NCBI GenBank assembly: GCA_002329125.1
Contig: DCXX01000093.1
Location: forward strand, 1-8,326
Length of the DNA: 8,326 bases
Direction: 5' to 3'
From: Fidelibacterota bacterium UBA2125
Lineage (GTDB): Bacteria > Fidelibacterota > Marinisomatia > Marinisomatales > S15-B10
The position numbers were made by a program, and so were the translations under genes. Below the pieces are notes generated by a model that worked only from the letters and a program-made list of their open reading frames with translations, searched no databases and had not been told where the DNA came from. Position 1 is the first letter of the stretch. Each line of letters begins with the position of its first letter. This document shows, in pieces, positions 1-6,462 of this stretch.

Positions 1-1
1 C

Positions 2-475
2 TTTGTAATTGAAGGTCAACCGCCTCAAATCGGAATCAGCGTGGCTGACTATCACATTTCTGGGGACTTGATTAAAATGCATAAGGAATTCGTTTTGAAC
101 GTGCCTACAGCTGATATTATCACAGCTTTTGATACCGTAGATATGAATTCCAGTAAAGTGGGTGATAAATATGCTCTAGCCGGTCTTACTGAAGGGAAAG
201 CAGTCAAAGTTAATGCTCCCACAGTAGAGGAAGCACCAATCCACGTGGAATGCAAAATTTTTAACACCATTGACGTTCCGCCGCACCGCACTGTATTCTT
301 TGCTCATGTTGTTGCCACAACTGTCCATGAAGGCGTGTGTGATAAGGATGGCCGGCTTAACGTTTCCAACGTCCCCTTTTTTGGTATGACTGCTGGCAGT
401 GGAGAGTTTTATACCATGGGAAAACTTGTTGGTCATATTGGTAAAACAGTCGGGAGAACCGATATTAAATATTAA
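2..475 (+). CDS. Flavin reductase-like FMN-binding split-barrel protein, 5' partial
   Basis: The frame is open from the first bases of the window to the TAA at 473-475, so the N-terminus lies outside. A GTG at 41 could be called as a start, but the 13 codons before it (reading FVIEGQPPQIGIS) fit the family pattern in which a PP-[LQ]-IG[IV]S strand precedes the FMN contacts, so I treat the gene as truncated by the window edge. About 157 residues are visible. The stretch KEFVLNVPTADI matches the conserved 'geFvvNlpt' strand of flavoredoxin/flavin reductase-like proteins, and the tail with GMTAGSGEFYTMG and GKTVGR is typical of flavoredoxin C-termini. Such proteins bind FMN in the cytoplasm and pass electrons from NAD(P)H or a partner to flavins or flavoproteins; the substrate cannot be read here. 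The next gene, 47 bp downstream, is an FAD oxidoreductase fragment, which fits a flavin-linked operon. A pure FMN-carrier role is an alternative. Confidence 0.8.
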   Translation, partial: FVIEGQPPQIGISVADYHISGDLIKMHKEFVLNVPTADIITAFDTVDMNSSKVGDKYALAGLTEGKAVKVNAPTVEEAPIHVECKIFNTIDVPPHRTVFFAHVVATTVHEGVCDKDGRLNVSNVPFFGMTAGSGEFYTMGKLVGHIGKTVGRTDIKY

Positions 476-522
476 AAGTTACTGCATAGGCAATTACAAC
501 AAGCTAAATTGATTCTTCGGAA

Positions 523-885
523 ATGAAAAATTCGCAAACAGAGTTCAAGAGGCCTTACCCTGTTAAATTGGGAGAAGAGCAGAGAGTAGACACGAATATT
601 CTCATACTTGGTGGTGGCATAGCCGGATGTTGGGCTGCTATTACAGCGGCAAAAAATAAAGGTGTATCGGTCACCTTAGTTGAAAAAGCACTGACGGTAC
701 GAAGTAGCGCTGGTGGTTCAGGATGTGATCACTGGGAACATGCAGTTACAAACCCCAGCTGTCCAGTGACACCTGAAGAAATAAAACATGCCCAGATTGA
801 CAGTAATGATGAATATAACAACGGTATCTCACACTACATTGAGGCCAGAGAAGGATACGATCGACTGCTAGATCTGGAGACGTAA
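523..885 (+). CDS. Truncated FAD-dependent oxidoreductase (fumarate reductase/AprA-like N-terminus), probable gene remnant
   Basis: A 120-residue product starting at ATG 523 with only a weak ribosome site. Residues 24-54 form an FAD Rossmann unit: strand NILIL, dinucleotide motif G30-G-G32-I-A-G35, a helix, then TLVEKA with E54 positioned to bind the FAD ribose. The following SSAGGSGCDHWEHA and TNPSC segments resemble the FAD pyrophosphate-binding loop of succinate dehydrogenase/fumarate reductase and adenylylsulfate reductase alpha-type flavoproteins. Those proteins are normally about 550-650 residues; this one ends in YDRLLDLET and lacks the capping/catalytic domain, so it is unlikely to catalyse the family's redox reaction. 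The other two forward frames after 880 close within about 70 bases, and the PLP gene occupies the downstream DNA, so a simple frameshift cannot restore it. An internal deletion, or an assembly join near 880-912, is the best explanation. A functional stand-alone FAD-binding protein is less likely. Confidence 0.7.
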   Translation: MKNSQTEFKRPYPVKLGEEQRVDTNILILGGGIAGCWAAITAAKNKGVSVTLVEKALTVRSSAGGSGCDHWEHAVTNPSCPVTPEEIKHAQIDSNDEYNNGISHYIEAREGYDRLLDLET

Positions 886-912
886 AGAATCAGGGGAATA
901 CTTTAAACTTTC

Positions 913-2382
913 ATGACTTCGAAGTTCAAATATCAGTGGTATCAAGAAATATATGATTCTTTTTCAGCAATCATTGCTGAAGCGGAGGGGTATGGCAAAA
1001 AACTTGGGCTAAATAAGCTTCCTAATGATATTGGCCTTTATGCTGGGAGTTCGTCCCGACCGGGAAATCTCCCCAATTACGTTCTCGACCCCATTGTAGA
1101 GGCCAATCGAGTCAGTCGGACTACTCCTGTTCGTACTGTGGAAGACGACCTCCGCAAAGTGATTAAAGATGTATATGGTGATCAATACGACGCAGCCGCA
1201 GCTAATACGTGTGAAGCATGCCTGAGAATCTGTTTTGAGACTTTATGTGCTCCACCTATCATGCGCCGAGGGGAAACATACCGTGGTTGCGTCTTAATGC
1301 CATACAGCGAAGATTATGAATGGATGGGAGGCTACGGCCGTGCTTTCCCACCCCGATACAAGAACCTTCTGGTGGATAGAACTGTTGCTGGAGGGGAACT
1401 GGGTGTTGAGGGGAAAACTTTGACTAATCTTGAGACTCTCTACGTCCGAATGGCAGGTGCCAGGTACGATTCTCACGGTGTCCGCTTTAATCCCACTTCT
1501 CTTTTGACAAAAGTTGATTCAGCGGCCACATTATCAGAAGTCAAAAAAGTAGCTGCCCGTCATGCTGATTCGTTGGTAGGAATTGCTGCCGTTGGGTATG
1601 ACACACCCAGTTACGGTCACGGTGAGCAAGATGAAAATGGCACACCTCTCCTCCTTCGCGGACTATGTGATGTAGCTACCGATTATGATGTACCCTATAT
1701 TGTTGATACGGGCGGTTCAATACCTTTTCTTGGGATGGATCCCCGGGAAATTGGGTGTGACGTTATTACTTATAGTATGGACAAAGCAGGCAGGGCACCT
1801 GCTTGTGGTCTGATTATAGGTAAGGAAGAAGTAATGAATCCCATTCGTAAAGGTATGGGACTGGGCGGACAGAGGTATGGTGAAGTATCATCCCATGGGA
1901 AAGCTGCTTATACGTTCTGTGATCCTGGTCGTGACACACTGGTAGGACTGGTGGCCTATCTGAAAGTCCTGAGAGATGAACCAAGTCGCGTAAAAGACCC
2001 CATTGATCGTTTTCACGACATTGTTTTGGAAGAGTTCGAATCGTTTAATCCAGCGAAGTTCCGGGATCAACTCATATTCACTAAAACATATCAATTGGGC
2101 GGAACAGAACTGAATTATGAACAAACGTGGAGCAATGATGGGTTTGGCATACCCATTTTTACTCTGGAGGATCTCTGGGCCAACACAAATCCCATTGTGC
2201 TGGCTCAGGAGGCTATGGGTGTAGAACCAGCAACGATATACAGCGGTAAGGTCTTTATGGGGCCCGGTCTTGGCACTTTGGATCAAGAAGGGAATTTAAT
2301 AGAAGAGAACGCCGTCCTGGGGGTCAAAACACTTGTTAAAGCGATGGAGATTGTCTGTCGCTATTCTGGTGTTGGGGATTAA
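913..2382 (+). CDS. Fold-type-I PLP-dependent enzyme, SelA / D-glucosaminate-6-phosphate ammonia-lyase-like
   Basis: A complete 489-residue protein from ATG 913, the first possible start after an in-frame stop at 904-906. Fold-type-I signatures are visible: the strand YIVDTGG with D265, placed to contact the pyridine nitrogen of PLP, followed 26 residues later by YSMDKAGRAPACGLIIG, in which K291 should form the Schiff base. This D...DK-x(4-6)-G layout with a following IIGKEE strand is like SelA and DGA ammonia-lyase families, whose members act on amino-acid or amino-sugar substrates in the cytoplasm. The usual cofactor-phosphate helix start is replaced by N98-T-C100-E-A-C103, continuing to C107 and C112, an unusual cysteine cluster. 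Length is near or slightly above family norms. The upstream neighbours are flavin proteins; the stop codon overlaps the ATG of the FG-GAP gene by one base. The exact reaction is not recognisable; a class V aminotransferase or desulfurase relative is possible. Confidence 0.78.
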   Translation: MTSKFKYQWYQEIYDSFSAIIAEAEGYGKKLGLNKLPNDIGLYAGSSSRPGNLPNYVLDPIVEANRVSRTTPVRTVEDDLRKVIKDVYGDQYDAAAANTCEACLRICFETLCAPPIMRRGETYRGCVLMPYSEDYEWMGGYGRAFPPRYKNLLVDRTVAGGELGVEGKTLTNLETLYVRMAGARYDSHGVRFNPTSLLTKVDSAATLSEVKKVAARHADSLVGIAAVGYDTPSYGHGEQDENGTPLLLRGLCDVATDYDVPYIVDTGGSIPFLGMDPREIGCDVITYSMDKAGRAPACGLIIGKEEVMNPIRKGMGLGGQRYGEVSSHGKAAYTFCDPGRDTLVGLVAYLKVLRDEPSRVKDPIDRFHDIVLEEFESFNPAKFRDQLIFTKTYQLGGTELNYEQTWSNDGFGIPIFTLEDLWANTNPIVLAQEAMGVEPATIYSGKVFMGPGLGTLDQEGNLIEENAVLGVKTLVKAMEIVCRYSGVGD

Positions 2383-4064
2383 TGAGACGCTCTTTTTTAT
2401 TCTCTTGTAAGAAGGAGAAAAGAATTTGGTCCCTTTTTCTGTTGATTGGTACCCTTTCGGCACAAAACATCTCATTCAAGGATATGGCGGCGGAGATGGG
2501 ATTGAACTTTGTGCATGACCACGGCGGCACGGATCAGAAATTCTATGTAGAGACCATGGGCTCTGGCTGTGCCATTCTGGACTATGATGATGATGGTGAT
2601 TTGGATATTTTTTTCCTGCAAGGTGCACCGTTACCGGGTTGGAAGAAAAAAACCACACTTCGGAATCAGCTTTTTCGCAATGATGGTGATCAATTCACAG
2701 ATGTTACGGGAGAATCCGGCCTGGGGGACACTTCCTATGGTATCGGCTGTGCAGCTGCTGATTATGACAATGATGGAGATACCGATCTGTACGTCACCAA
2801 CTTTGGCCCGGACATCCTGTACAGAAATGAAGGTGACGGCACTTTTGCCGATGCATCTTATGCGGCCGGCATTTCTAACCCTCTCTGGTCCGCCAGCGCT
2901 GCCTTTTTCGACGCTGACAACGATGGCTGGCTCGACCTTTTTGTCACCAATTATGTGGAATATTCTTTGGAGAAGAATCCTTGGTGTGGAGACCAGAGGA
3001 AAGACCAACGGGCCTATTGTGACCCTGATGTCTTTATGGGAATATCAGATGTTTTTTACCACAATAATGGTGACGGCACATTTTCAGATATGTCCGAAAA
3101 GTCTAATGTTATGAAAGGAAAGGGTAAAGGATTGGGTGTAATCCCTGCAGACTTTGATAATGACGGCGATATGGATGTCTATGTAGCCAATGATAAGGTG
3201 ATGAATAATCTCTTTATTAACGATGGTACAGGGATTTTTAAAGAGGATGCGCTCTTTGCCGGTGTAGGGTTTAATGAAAATGGGCAGGCTGAAGCTGGCA
3301 TGGGAGTCGATTTTGCCGATTATAACCGGGACGGCTGGCTTGACCTTTTTGTCACCAATTTCAGTGGAGAATCCAATACACTTTACAGGAATGACAAAAA
3401 CGGATTTTTAACAGATGTGACGTTTGCTGCCGGCCTGGGGCAACCAAGCCTTGAGGTTCTCGGTTTTGGCACCAATTTTGTCGATTTGGACCTGGATGGT
3501 TGGGAGGATATTTTTGTGGCCAACGGCCATGTTATCGATAATATTGAGCTATTTAATCCGGATTATACCCATGCACAGCGTAAGCAGGTGTTTATGAACA
3601 GAGGTGACGGAACATTCATAGATAAGACCTCTGAAATAGGCGGTGCTTTGCAGGAACCGCAAGTGGGGCGTGGAGCAGCCTTTGGTGATATAGACAATGA
3701 TGGAGATATTGATATTGTCATTTCCAATAATAACGGCCAGGCGAGTTTACTTATAAATGAAGGCCCGCCGAAAAATAACTGGATAGGTTTATTATTAGAG
3801 GGACGACTCTACAACCTGGATGCCATTGGCGCCCGTGTAACAGTTACAAGCGGTGGAAATAGCCAAATTGCTACCGTAAATCCTTCGGCCAGTTACCTAG
3901 CCTCCAATGATAAGCGTCTTCAGTTTGGATTGGGCTCCCAAACGGTTGTTAATGAAATTTCTATTCAATGGCCGGGTGGAGGGGTTGATCGGATTGAAAA
4001 TATTGAGGGAAACCGATATTATCTTATTCAGCCGGGGGGCAAAATATCCGCAATTCAACAGTAG
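2382..4064 (+). CDS. Secreted CRTAC1 family protein: seven FG-GAP/VCBS repeats plus ASPIC/UnbV domain
   Basis: A 560-residue protein whose ATG overlaps the upstream stop (TAATG), with GGGGA at 2374-2378 as a close ribosome site. The N-terminus has basic residues (KKEKR, 10-14), a hydrophobic core WSLFLLIGTLSA and a likely signal peptidase site after A27, predicting export. Seven calcium-binding DxDxDG-type loops start at about residues 67, 127, 177, 257, 313, 368 and 436, each followed by a [LI][DY][LIV][FYV][VI] strand, the pattern of a beta-propeller. Loop 5 (DYNRDG) and loop 6 (DLDLDG) are less acidic. Between repeats 3 and 4 lies the family's two-cysteine insert (C202 and C213), possibly a disulfide. 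Residues about 470-555 match ASPIC/UnbV, including LDAIGARV, the SYLASNDKRLQFGLG stretch and IQWPGG. Family members are extracellular or envelope proteins of poorly defined function, likely carbohydrate or protein binding. The following TPR gene overlaps its 3' end, indicating co-translation. Confidence 0.92.
   Translation: MRRSFLFSCKKEKRIWSLFLLIGTLSAQNISFKDMAAEMGLNFVHDHGGTDQKFYVETMGSGCAILDYDDDGDLDIFFLQGAPLPGWKKKTTLRNQLFRNDGDQFTDVTGESGLGDTSYGIGCAAADYDNDGDTDLYVTNFGPDILYRNEGDGTFADASYAAGISNPLWSASAAFFDADNDGWLDLFVTNYVEYSLEKNPWCGDQRKDQRAYCDPDVFMGISDVFYHNNGDGTFSDMSEKSNVMKGKGKGLGVIPADFDNDGDMDVYVANDKVMNNLFINDGTGIFKEDALFAGVGFNENGQAEAGMGVDFADYNRDGWLDLFVTNFSGESNTLYRNDKNGFLTDVTFAAGLGQPSLEVLGFGTNFVDLDLDGWEDIFVANGHVIDNIELFNPDYTHAQRKQVFMNRGDGTFIDKTSEIGGALQEPQVGRGAAFGDIDNDGDIDIVISNNNGQASLLINEGPPKNNWIGLLLEGRLYNLDAIGARVTVTSGGNSQIATVNPSASYLASNDKRLQFGLGSQTVVNEISIQWPGGGVDRIENIEGNRYYLIQPGGKISAIQQ
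2925..2952 (+). repeat. 28-nt near-identical direct repeat, copy 1 (inside the FG-GAP gene)
   Basis: This segment encodes GWLDLFVTN in FG-GAP repeat 3 and matches 3333-3360 at 27 of 28 bases. The single difference (C versus T at 2933/3341) is synonymous (CTC/CTT). The flanking bases of the two protein repeats differ much more, so identity is concentrated in this block. Confidence 0.85.
3333..3360 (+). repeat. 28-nt near-identical direct repeat, copy 2 (inside the FG-GAP gene)
   Basis: The second copy, in FG-GAP repeat 5, again encodes GWLDLFVTN. It lies 408 bases (136 codons) downstream of copy 1, so recombination between the copies would keep the frame and remove two propeller blades. It may also simply reflect conserved protein sequence with shared codon choice. 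Confidence 0.85.
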
Positions 4065-4132
4065 TCCTAGCTATTCTGTGTATATGTCTGAAAGCACAGA
4101 ATGAAAACCGGCTTGACGAGGCATATCGACTT
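4046..4132 (+). other. Probable N-terminal signal-peptide extension of the TPR gene, with non-canonical AUC start
   Basis: The TPR frame is open back to a TGA at 4004-4006. Codons from 4046 read (I/M)RNSTVVLAILCICLKAQ and then NENRLDEAYRL, joining directly to the ATG at 4133. This is a textbook short signal peptide (basic residue, hydrophobic core, likely cleavage after LKA) that resembles the LSAQN end of the upstream protein's signal. No ATG, GTG or TTG lies between 4007 and 4133. The ATC at 4046 has a G-run at 4034-4039 six bases upstream that could act as a weak ribosome site; an ATA at 4016 preceded by GAGGGA is a second, less likely choice. The extension also supplies the first helix of an otherwise half-missing TPR unit. 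Start-codon mutation or a base error is an alternative. Confidence 0.6.
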
Positions 4133-5623
4133 ATGGAGCAGGATCTTAACGGCCGGGCGTCGGAGCTGTTGAGTGAGATCGTTACCGATGAGCCGGAGAA
4201 TTTTGTTGCCTGGGCAGGCTTGGGAAAAGCGTACGACCGTTCTGGTAACATTATGGGTGCCTCGGAGGCATATCGTAAAAGTCTTTCATTAAAGCCAAAC
4301 CAACCTGATGTTTGGGTCTCATTCGGCAATTTCTATTTCCGGGGTAAAAGCTATCAGCAATCCGTCAGTGCCTATCAATCGGCTCTGAAGTATGACCCTG
4401 AAAATGCAAAAGCTCAAAACAATCTTGGGTCCGCCTATATGGAGATGGGTGAACTGGAAAAAGCGGCCTCTCACTTTTCAACAGCAACAAAGTTCGATGG
4501 TGGGTATGCTCTTGCCTACAGGAATGCCGGAGATGTTAATATTCGGCTGGGCAATTTCAGTAAAGCTATCGAATGGTTAGGGAAGGCGACGGAGGCTGAC
4601 CCTGAAAATCTTTTTGGGTGGTATTGGCTGGGGAGAGCCTATGTAGGGGCAGGCCAGCCCAAAACGGCCATTCCCCATTTTCTCCGTGTTCTCACCCGTC
4701 GCCCTGAACTACCTCAAGTTCATCACGATCTGGGAGAGGCCTATTTTCTTATCCGAGATTATGAGAAGGCCATGGAACATGTGAAAACAGGCATGCGCAT
4801 CAATCCTACCGGTCCTAAATCATACGTTACGCTAAGCAGAATTTATATTCACCTTGGTCGGCAAAGAGATGCGCTTGCTATTCTTGAAAAAGGGACAGAG
4901 GCAAACCCGTCAGCTGCGGCCATCTATATTGAGATGGGCGATATTCACAAATCAGGTTCACGACATAACGATGCTTTAAGAGCATATACGCGTGCTGTAG
5001 CTCTGGAACCGGAACGGTGGTTTGGGAACTATAAGCGAGGAGTTGCCCTCTATTATTTGTCACAGCTTGAACAGGCAGAAACAGCTCTGAATGAAGCTTC
5101 AAAACTTAATCCGTCAGCAGCTCCGTTGAAACTTTTTCAGGGTCTCGTGACACTGGCACAGAATCGGCCGGAAGAAGCGAGAATCGTTCTGAAAGAAGCT
5201 TCACAACTGGAAGTAAACAACCCTGATATCTGGTTTCACCTGGGTCAGGCTAATCAGCGTCTTGGAGATTGGAACAGAGCAAAAGACAGTTTTGAAAAAG
5301 CTTATGATTTAAACCCGAGGAAGTCAGAAGTACTTTACGGACTGTCCGAGGTTAACAAGAAATTGGGAGATCGAGAAAAAGCTAGAGAGTATAACCGGCT
5401 GTTTAAGGATGTATCGCAGTTTGAAGAGGAGCAGAACGTTCTGGAGAAAAAACTTTCGGGCAAACCGAACAGTACCGAATTGAGGCGTGACCTAGCGACA
5501 CTCCTTGAGAAAAACGGCGCACTGGAGGAAGCGATGGAATACCTCCGTCAGGCTGTCTACCTGGGCGATGAAGAAGCGTCGACTGAGATGGACCGTCTGG
5601 AGAAACTTCTCGTCCGTCGCTGA
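4133..5623 (+). CDS. Tetratricopeptide repeat (TPR) protein, probably exported
   Basis: From the first canonical ATG this encodes 496 residues. Twelve contiguous units of exactly 34 residues run from residue 22 to 429, most ending in a DP, NP or EP turn and carrying the TPR pattern W/Y at position 6, LG at 9-10, Y at 13, G at 17 and A at 22. A 16-residue linker rich in Glu and Lys separates a thirteenth unit (446-479), and the protein ends in a charged helix. The array should form a right-handed superhelix for protein binding. I give the ATG as a conservative start, but the upstream in-frame codons encode a signal peptide and the missing first TPR helix, so the real product is likely 525 residues and exported to the periplasm or cell surface. 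That longer form would overlap the FG-GAP gene by 19 bases. The FG-GAP/UnbV neighbour is the obvious candidate partner. No enzymatic domain is visible. Confidence 0.92.
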   Translation: MEQDLNGRASELLSEIVTDEPENFVAWAGLGKAYDRSGNIMGASEAYRKSLSLKPNQPDVWVSFGNFYFRGKSYQQSVSAYQSALKYDPENAKAQNNLGSAYMEMGELEKAASHFSTATKFDGGYALAYRNAGDVNIRLGNFSKAIEWLGKATEADPENLFGWYWLGRAYVGAGQPKTAIPHFLRVLTRRPELPQVHHDLGEAYFLIRDYEKAMEHVKTGMRINPTGPKSYVTLSRIYIHLGRQRDALAILEKGTEANPSAAAIYIEMGDIHKSGSRHNDALRAYTRAVALEPERWFGNYKRGVALYYLSQLEQAETALNEASKLNPSAAPLKLFQGLVTLAQNRPEEARIVLKEASQLEVNNPDIWFHLGQANQRLGDWNRAKDSFEKAYDLNPRKSEVLYGLSEVNKKLGDREKAREYNRLFKDVSQFEEEQNVLEKKLSGKPNSTELRRDLATLLEKNGALEEAMEYLRQAVYLGDEEASTEMDRLEKLLVRR

Positions 5624-5640
5624 ATCTTAACGCCAAATAG

Positions 5641-5656
5641 GCTCGATTCTTCGGGC
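5641..5656 (+). other. Small RNA hairpin after the TPR gene
   Basis: GCTCGA and TCGGGC flank a TTCT loop and can form a 6-bp stem in RNA with one G-U pair, starting 18 bases after the TPR stop. No U-tract follows, so it is a weak candidate for an intrinsic terminator; it may protect the 3' end or be chance. Confidence 0.3.
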
Positions 5657-5675
5657 AGAAAACATTAACTTAACC

Positions 5676-5690
5676 TCTCTCGTCCAGAGA
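5676..5690 (+). other. Small hairpin in the intergenic spacer
   Basis: TCTCT and AGAGA form a perfect 5-bp stem around a CGTCC loop. It lies 20 bases after the first hairpin and also lacks an adjacent T-run; the nearest T-run is at about 5739-5746. In the 188-bp spacer I see no clear sigma-70 promoter for the Nudix gene. Confidence 0.25.
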
Positions 5691-5750
5691 CAGATCATTT
5701 GCTGACGAAAAGATATTTTGTTGTGAGAAAGTTCCATTATTTTTTTCTGA

Positions 5751-5765
5751 GGAATAGCCCATTCC
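5751..5765 (+). other. Small hairpin upstream of the Nudix gene
   Basis: GGAAT and ATTCC pair around an AGCCC loop, about 46 bases before the proposed GTG start. It would lie in the 5' leader of the Nudix message if transcription starts in the spacer. The role is unknown and the stem is short. Confidence 0.25.
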
Positions 5766-5811
5766 CTCCTTTCGTACTGGAAGATTAGGTAAAAAATCGG
5801 ATGGAAATGGA

Positions 5812-6462
5812 GTGGTCACCATAGAACCTCCCTTCATTACTGAATTGCGATCACATCTTGCGAAACCGCTCCCGGGTGTGATGGCGCAAATCAAGATGGC
5901 ACTTCGTCCTCCTTATATTCCCCCTTTAGCACGAAATGAGGGAGATGCAATGCCGTCAGCAGTGCTTATTCTTCTCTTTGAGGAAAGTGAAGAATGGTCA
6001 TTCTTTCTCATAGAACGTTCCCATGCCGTCGAGTCTCACCGTGGTCAGATTTCACTGCCCGGCGGCGCGCAGGAACAGGGTGAGTCTCTGGAAGAAACGG
6101 CCCTTAGAGAAACCAATGAAGAAATTGGAGTTATACCGGCATCCGTGAAAATACTTGGTGCAATGACACCCTTATTTATTCCGGTTAGCGGTTTCCGGGT
6201 ACACCCCTTTGTGGGATGGAGTGAATCGACACCTGAGGCAACAATTGATGAGATCGAAGTGGCGGCACTCCATAAAATTCGACTAGACGCTTTGCTTGAC
6301 GACTCGGTGGTAAAACTGGAACAGAAGGAAATCAGGGAATTTGATGTGGACGTTCCTTATTTCCATTTTGAACAGTTAAAGGTTTGGGGTGCCACGGCAG
6401 CAATTTTAAGTGAATGTAAAGATCTGTTTTCAAAATGTCACTTTGTGGAGAAAGAGCTATGA
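5812..6462 (+). CDS. NudL-type Nudix hydrolase, probable CoA pyrophosphatase
   Basis: A 216-residue protein from GTG 5812, with GGATGGA at 5799-5805 as the ribosome site; an internal ATG at residue 24 is an alternative start. The Nudix box G-x5-E-x7-RE-x2-EE-x-G-V spans residues 85-107 with E100, E103 and E104 as the likely metal ligands. The hydrophobic position after RE is Thr, as in many family members. Directly upstream, residues 64-85 contain the UPF0035/NudL signature: a hydrophobic strand, ERS, then HRGQISLPGG. This subset identifies enzymes of the E. coli NudL/NUDT7 type, which cleave CoA to 3',5'-ADP and 4'-phosphopantetheine in the cytoplasm. The C-terminal segment PYFHFEQLKVWGATAAIL matches the family's 'vWG.Ta.il' tail. 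Length is close to usual (about 190-220). Its stop overlaps the next start as ATGA, so translation is coupled to the M14 gene. Specificity for CoA is inferred from the family. Confidence 0.9.
   Translation: MVTIEPPFITELRSHLAKPLPGVMAQIKMALRPPYIPPLARNEGDAMPSAVLILLFEESEEWSFFLIERSHAVESHRGQISLPGGAQEQGESLEETALRETNEEIGVIPASVKILGAMTPLFIPVSGFRVHPFVGWSESTPEATIDEIEVAALHKIRLDALLDDSVVKLEQKEIREFDVDVPYFHFEQLKVWGATAAILSECKDLFSKCHFVEKEL

Noticed and set aside
41..43. GTG at 41 as the true start of the flavin reductase-like gene
   Set aside because: The frame is open to the window edge, and the residues just before it fit a conserved family strand, so the gene is better treated as 5' truncated.
883..912. A simple frameshift that would rejoin the FAD fragment to a longer flavoprotein
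   Set aside because: Reading on in the other two forward frames gives stops by about 916 and 953 and no flavoprotein-like sequence, and the space beyond 913 is the PLP gene.
1888..2286. A 132-codon minus-strand frame opposite the PLP gene
   Set aside because: No domain or ribosome site, and it overlaps a strongly supported enzyme frame.
2569..3114. A 181-codon + strand frame inside the FG-GAP gene
   Set aside because: It is rich in Met, Thr and Ile from out-of-frame reading of repeated GAT/GAC codons and has no domain; it is a shadow of the calcium-loop repeats.
511..5654. The shared 10-mer GATTCTTCGG in two intergenic spacers (511-520 and 5645-5654)
   Set aside because: Many repeated 10-mers are expected by chance in 8.3 kb, and the flanks share no further similarity.
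5739..5746. The T-run as the tail of an intrinsic terminator for the TPR gene
   Set aside because: No GC-rich stem directly precedes it; the nearest upstream stem ends about 50 bases earlier.
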